A stretch of 64,000 bases of DNA from Roseiarcus sp963726105. Lineage in GTDB: Bacteria; Pseudomonadota; Alphaproteobacteria; Rhizobiales; Beijerinckiaceae. Below the pieces are notes generated by a model. The model searched no databases. It worked only from the letters and a program-made list of their open reading frames with translations, and was not told where the DNA came from. The position numbers and the translations under genes are program-made. Below, one piece after another: positions 62,073-64,000 of this stretch. Where the stretch lies: assembly GCA_963726105.1 (NCBI GenBank), contig CAVSBJ010000004.1, forward strand, positions 434,001-498,000, read 5' to 3'. The first letter of the stretch is position 1, and the number at the start of each line of letters is the position of its first letter.

Positions 62073-62657
62073 TAATTGCCAGAGGGGTCGTTATTGAATT
62101 CGCCTCCAGAAAGACCGCCGAGGTGGCTGCCAAAGCTGCCTCCGAACCCGCCGACACGCGCTCCCTCCAAACCCGCCGATACGGGTTCCCCCGAACCCGC
62201 CGACATGACTACCCCCAAACCCGCCGACATGGCTGCCTCCAAAGCCGCCGATATGGCTCCCCCCAAATCCGCCGCCCGATCCAGCGACGAAATCACTCCC
62301 AATCCCACCGATGTGACCGCCTCCGCCACCAAAGCCTCCGCCACCAAAGCCTCCTCCGAACCCTCCACCCCGCGCCGCCGCGGCGTCTACCGCCGCTCCG
62401 GACAAGGCAGCCGCAACGGCAAAAACTGCGACTGTGTGCAGTATCGTGCTCAACGGGCGTCGTCGCGCCATCGGATCGTCTGTTGGCGAAGTCGTTCGAA
62501 TTGGCGCGCTGCAGAGCGCGGTCGCTCGGATTGCGGATTGGAAAGCGCCGAACCCAACCGATGTTCCGGTTCGCTGCGCGCGTGGGTTCTGACCCAGCCG
62601 GGTCAGCCGCCCCGACAGCTGTAGCGTCAACTCCGCGATCCTGCTGTGAGTAAGCAT
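62072..62657 (-). pseudogene. Glycine-rich repeat protein, frameshifted
   Basis: The coding sense starts at ATG 62657, preceded by a strong AAAGGAGG ribosome site, or at ATG 62471 (MARRRPLSTILHTVAVFAVAAAL), which begins a clear signal peptide. After the signal come Gly-rich repeats (GGFGGGFGGG; GGSHVGGFGGS; 9-residue units GFGGSHVG). Near 62155 one extra base shifts the frame; the next frame reads ARVGGFGGSFGSHLGGLSGG and ends at 62072. Removing one G restores a single reading frame. The secreted protein could coat the cell surface; function unknown. The 27-base DNA repeats make it prone to slippage. Confidence 0.6.
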
Positions 62658-63004
62658 GAGAGCCTCCTTTTGCGAAAGCGACGATACTGCCGCAAGGAGG
62701 AGATAGGTCTTTGAGGGAATAAAACTAATAAAACATAAGTATACTATTCTAAACTCAGCGTTGCGTTTATCCAACTTGCTTATGTCTGGTTGGTATATCA
62801 GTTTAATTCAAACGAGGAATAATCGACAGCGTTCCGCGACTGACCAGGCAGGTTCAATCTAATACTCGTCGGCAAGCCTAAACCAATCCGTTAGCGTCCG
62901 CTCGAAACTCACGAGCGCATCCTCTTCTGTGTCAGATGGCCCCCAGACGCCGGACCCAGTTCGTATTAAAATCGCCGATCCAGAAAACCCGGGGTTCAGA
63001 ATTT
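62658..63004. other. Gene-free stretch, AT-rich
   Basis: About 350 AT-rich bases between the glycine-rich gene and the cytochrome gene (both read leftwards). The region upstream of 62657 is rich in A/T (for example AAACTAATAAAACATAAGTA) and is likely the promoter region of the glycine-rich gene. No gene is seen. Confidence 0.5.
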
Positions 63005-63544
63005 CTAAGGGGCCGTGCGCTCAAAGTCCTGGTCTGAGATCGATGTATCCGTCGGCGCCCGAATCACGACCACGCCATGGTTTGTGGCCTCATGGCAGGC
63101 GTTGCATGCGGAGGTGAGATCGCCATAGGCCTTGGAGAACGCCACCCTGTCTTTCGCCTCGATTGCCTTGTGCATGTCCTCAAAGGGTTGAGAGGTTACG
63201 GACGAAATCATCTCCTGCAGAGGAATTTCGCGTTCCACTGGGTGAGCACGGCCGAGGCGATCAAAGGCGCCCTTCAAATTCCCCAGTTCGTAGGCGGCAA
63301 ACGACCAATCTCCGCTCCTTGCGGCGACCCACAGTCTCACATGACGGGGCTGAATAGTGGCTATCATGAAATCGCTAATACTCGGAAGATAGCTCATTGC
63401 ATTCAAGGTCGGCGGGACATCAGATCGCGCGGGCGTCGCTTGCGTCGACAGCCCCAGACACAAGCATCCCGAGATCGCTGGAGCCAGGAGAATCCAGGAC
63501 TTGATTGACCATCGGCTTCGAGGCATCGACATGGTAAGGCTCAT
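63005..63544 (-). CDS. Periplasmic c-type cytochrome-like protein
   Basis: 179 residues from ATG 63544, which follows GGAGGG by eight bases. A signal peptide (about 1-40, ending TPA) is followed by a four-helix-like body. The heme-binding motif CNACH lies at 147-151 near the C-terminus (LTSACNACHEATNHG), as in class II cytochromes c (c' or c556). One Met is in the helices (MISSV, DMHKAI) but no ligand can be assigned by eye. The likely role is electron transfer in the periplasm. Confidence 0.85.
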   Translation of the reverse strand: MSLTMSMPRSRWSIKSWILLAPAISGCLCLGLSTQATPARSDVPPTLNAMSYLPSISDFMIATIQPRHVRLWVAARSGDWSFAAYELGNLKGAFDRLGRAHPVEREIPLQEMISSVTSQPFEDMHKAIEAKDRVAFSKAYGDLTSACNACHEATNHGVVVIRAPTDTSISDQDFERTAP

Positions 63545-63883
63545 TTGATCGCCCTCCAGGAGTGCGGACGTCGGGTACAGACGTCGGCTTGGCGCCTCGA
63601 CGCCCAAGAAGCAGTCCGGTGCTTGACCGCAAACGATCGAAATCGCGCGGATTCGAACGACAGCCTGGCAGACTTGCGTTCATCCGCGGATCACCATGAA
63701 CATAAACAGCGATCCGAGACCGATATGCAGATTTGCTTTCTGTCTCCCGGTTATTTGGACGATCGCCCCGAAGCTTTAAAGCTCTATTCTCGCTTACAGG
63801 AGACATACATCAGGATGATTTCTATGAAACAAGCGTATCTCGTGCCGTAGGCGACTGGGTTCGATGATCACGTAGTGTTTCAT
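63545..63883. other. Gene-free stretch
   Basis: About 340 bases between the cytochrome start and the partial frame at the window end. A plus-strand frame (63545-63850) has no recognisable features. I see nothing firm here apart from the upstream region of the cytochrome gene. Confidence 0.4.
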
Positions 63884-64000
63884 TCAGAGTGTTGTGAATC
63901 TGGGCCGCATGCGGTGGCCGAATGCCTCGTATAGAATGAAATCAGGATCAACTCCGAGATGGGAAGCGAAGTCTCGCTTGATCGCGCTCTGTTGATTGCT
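63884..64000 (-). CDS. Possible C-terminus of an unknown protein (cut by window end)
   Basis: A frame enters from the right edge and runs 38 codons to a TGA stop at 63884. It reads SNQQSAIKRDFASHLGV, then PDFILYEAFGHRM. It is open from the edge and has natural composition. I do not recognise the family. A gene continuing to the right of the window would be needed to name it. Confidence 0.4.
   Translation of the reverse strand, partial: SNQQSAIKRDFASHLGVDPDFILYEAFGHRMRPRFTTL

Noticed and set aside
62120..62300. CRISPR-like tandem repeats of about 24-27 bases
   Set aside because: The units are in-phase codons for GFGG(S/T)(H/R)(V/I)G repeats of a glycine-rich protein, with no constant repeat and unique spacers.
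62076..62653. Pro/Ala/Ser-rich plus-strand frames
   Set aside because: They are complements of the glycine-rich repeat gene.

Overview
The window is about 64 kb of GC-rich, gene-dense bacterial chromosome with no rRNA, tRNA, CRISPR array, integrase or intact insertion sequence that I could find. Several markers point to an alphaproteobacterium of the order Hyphomicrobiales, probably a methylotroph or methanotroph of the Beijerinckiaceae/Methylocystaceae kind (lineage is inference). They are a GcrA-family regulator, an rpsB with the C-terminal helix-hairpin-helix-like extension, a DUF4164-zapA pair, a PEPxxWA-type PEP-CTERM protein, a (2S)-methylsuccinyl-CoA dehydrogenase of the ethylmalonyl-CoA pathway, and a pyrophosphate-type phosphofructokinase.

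Layout. 1-3 kb: end of a sulfotransferase gene, a PEP-CTERM protein and citrate synthase. 3-6.1 kb: an ABC importer ATPase and a double-length permease with no binding protein. 6.3-6.6 kb: a 5'-truncated mazF-like remnant. 6.8-9.6 kb: rpsB-tsf, a terminator, then pyrH. 9.7-16.7 kb: TPR protein, PEBP-like protein, Asp/Glu racemase-like protein, PPi-PFK, Na+/H+ antiporter, M23 peptidase and peroxiredoxin. 16.9-23.3 kb: a giant AsmA/YhdP-like protein, tyrS and a secreted beta-helix protein. 23.5-27.2 kb: a co-directional thiL, inositol phosphatase, aldose epimerase and folD cluster. 27.2-35.4 kb: DHFR-like protein, DUF937-OmpA fusion, a MarR/NTF2-like divergent pair, Nudix, NAD kinase, orphan histidine kinase, DenD-like dehydrogenase and mini-RlpA. 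35.6-38.3 kb: methylsuccinyl-CoA dehydrogenase and YihY. 38.4-39.8 kb: an AT-rich islet with a frameshifted secreted protein and a small membrane protein. 39.9-51.6 kb: hybrid kinase, DUF5343 protein, GcrA paralogue, TPR methyltransferase, mannitol dehydrogenase family protein, leuA, an MFS exporter with its MarR regulator, an orphan ClpP-like protein, zapA and DUF4164. 51.7-57.1 kb: tkt, a frameshifted methyltransferase, gap and pgk. 57.2-64 kb: a TIR/coiled-coil/FGE fusion, thioesterase, an eight-cysteine Fe-S protein, repeats, a cupin, decayed glycine-rich and small secreted genes, and a c-type cytochrome.

How it works together. Much of the window is central carbon metabolism: gltA, PPi-PFK, tkt, gap, pgk, folD and methylsuccinyl-CoA dehydrogenase. 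That fits a serine-cycle/ethylmalonyl-CoA methylotroph. Housekeeping translation genes and cell-cycle genes (zapA, GcrA-like) sit between them.

The most interesting items are five. First, the TIR/coiled-coil/formylglycine-generating-enzyme-like fusion at 57250-58938. Second, a twelve-base operator shared by a marR gene and the MFS gene it probably controls (GGGTA-N2-TACCC). Third, a perfect 17-base palindrome between another marR gene and an NTF2-like gene. Fourth, an orphan ClpP-like protein with Asn where the catalytic Asp is expected. Fifth, four decayed or frameshifted genes (mazF-like, secreted protein, methyltransferase, glycine-rich protein), three of which differ from an open frame by a single base.
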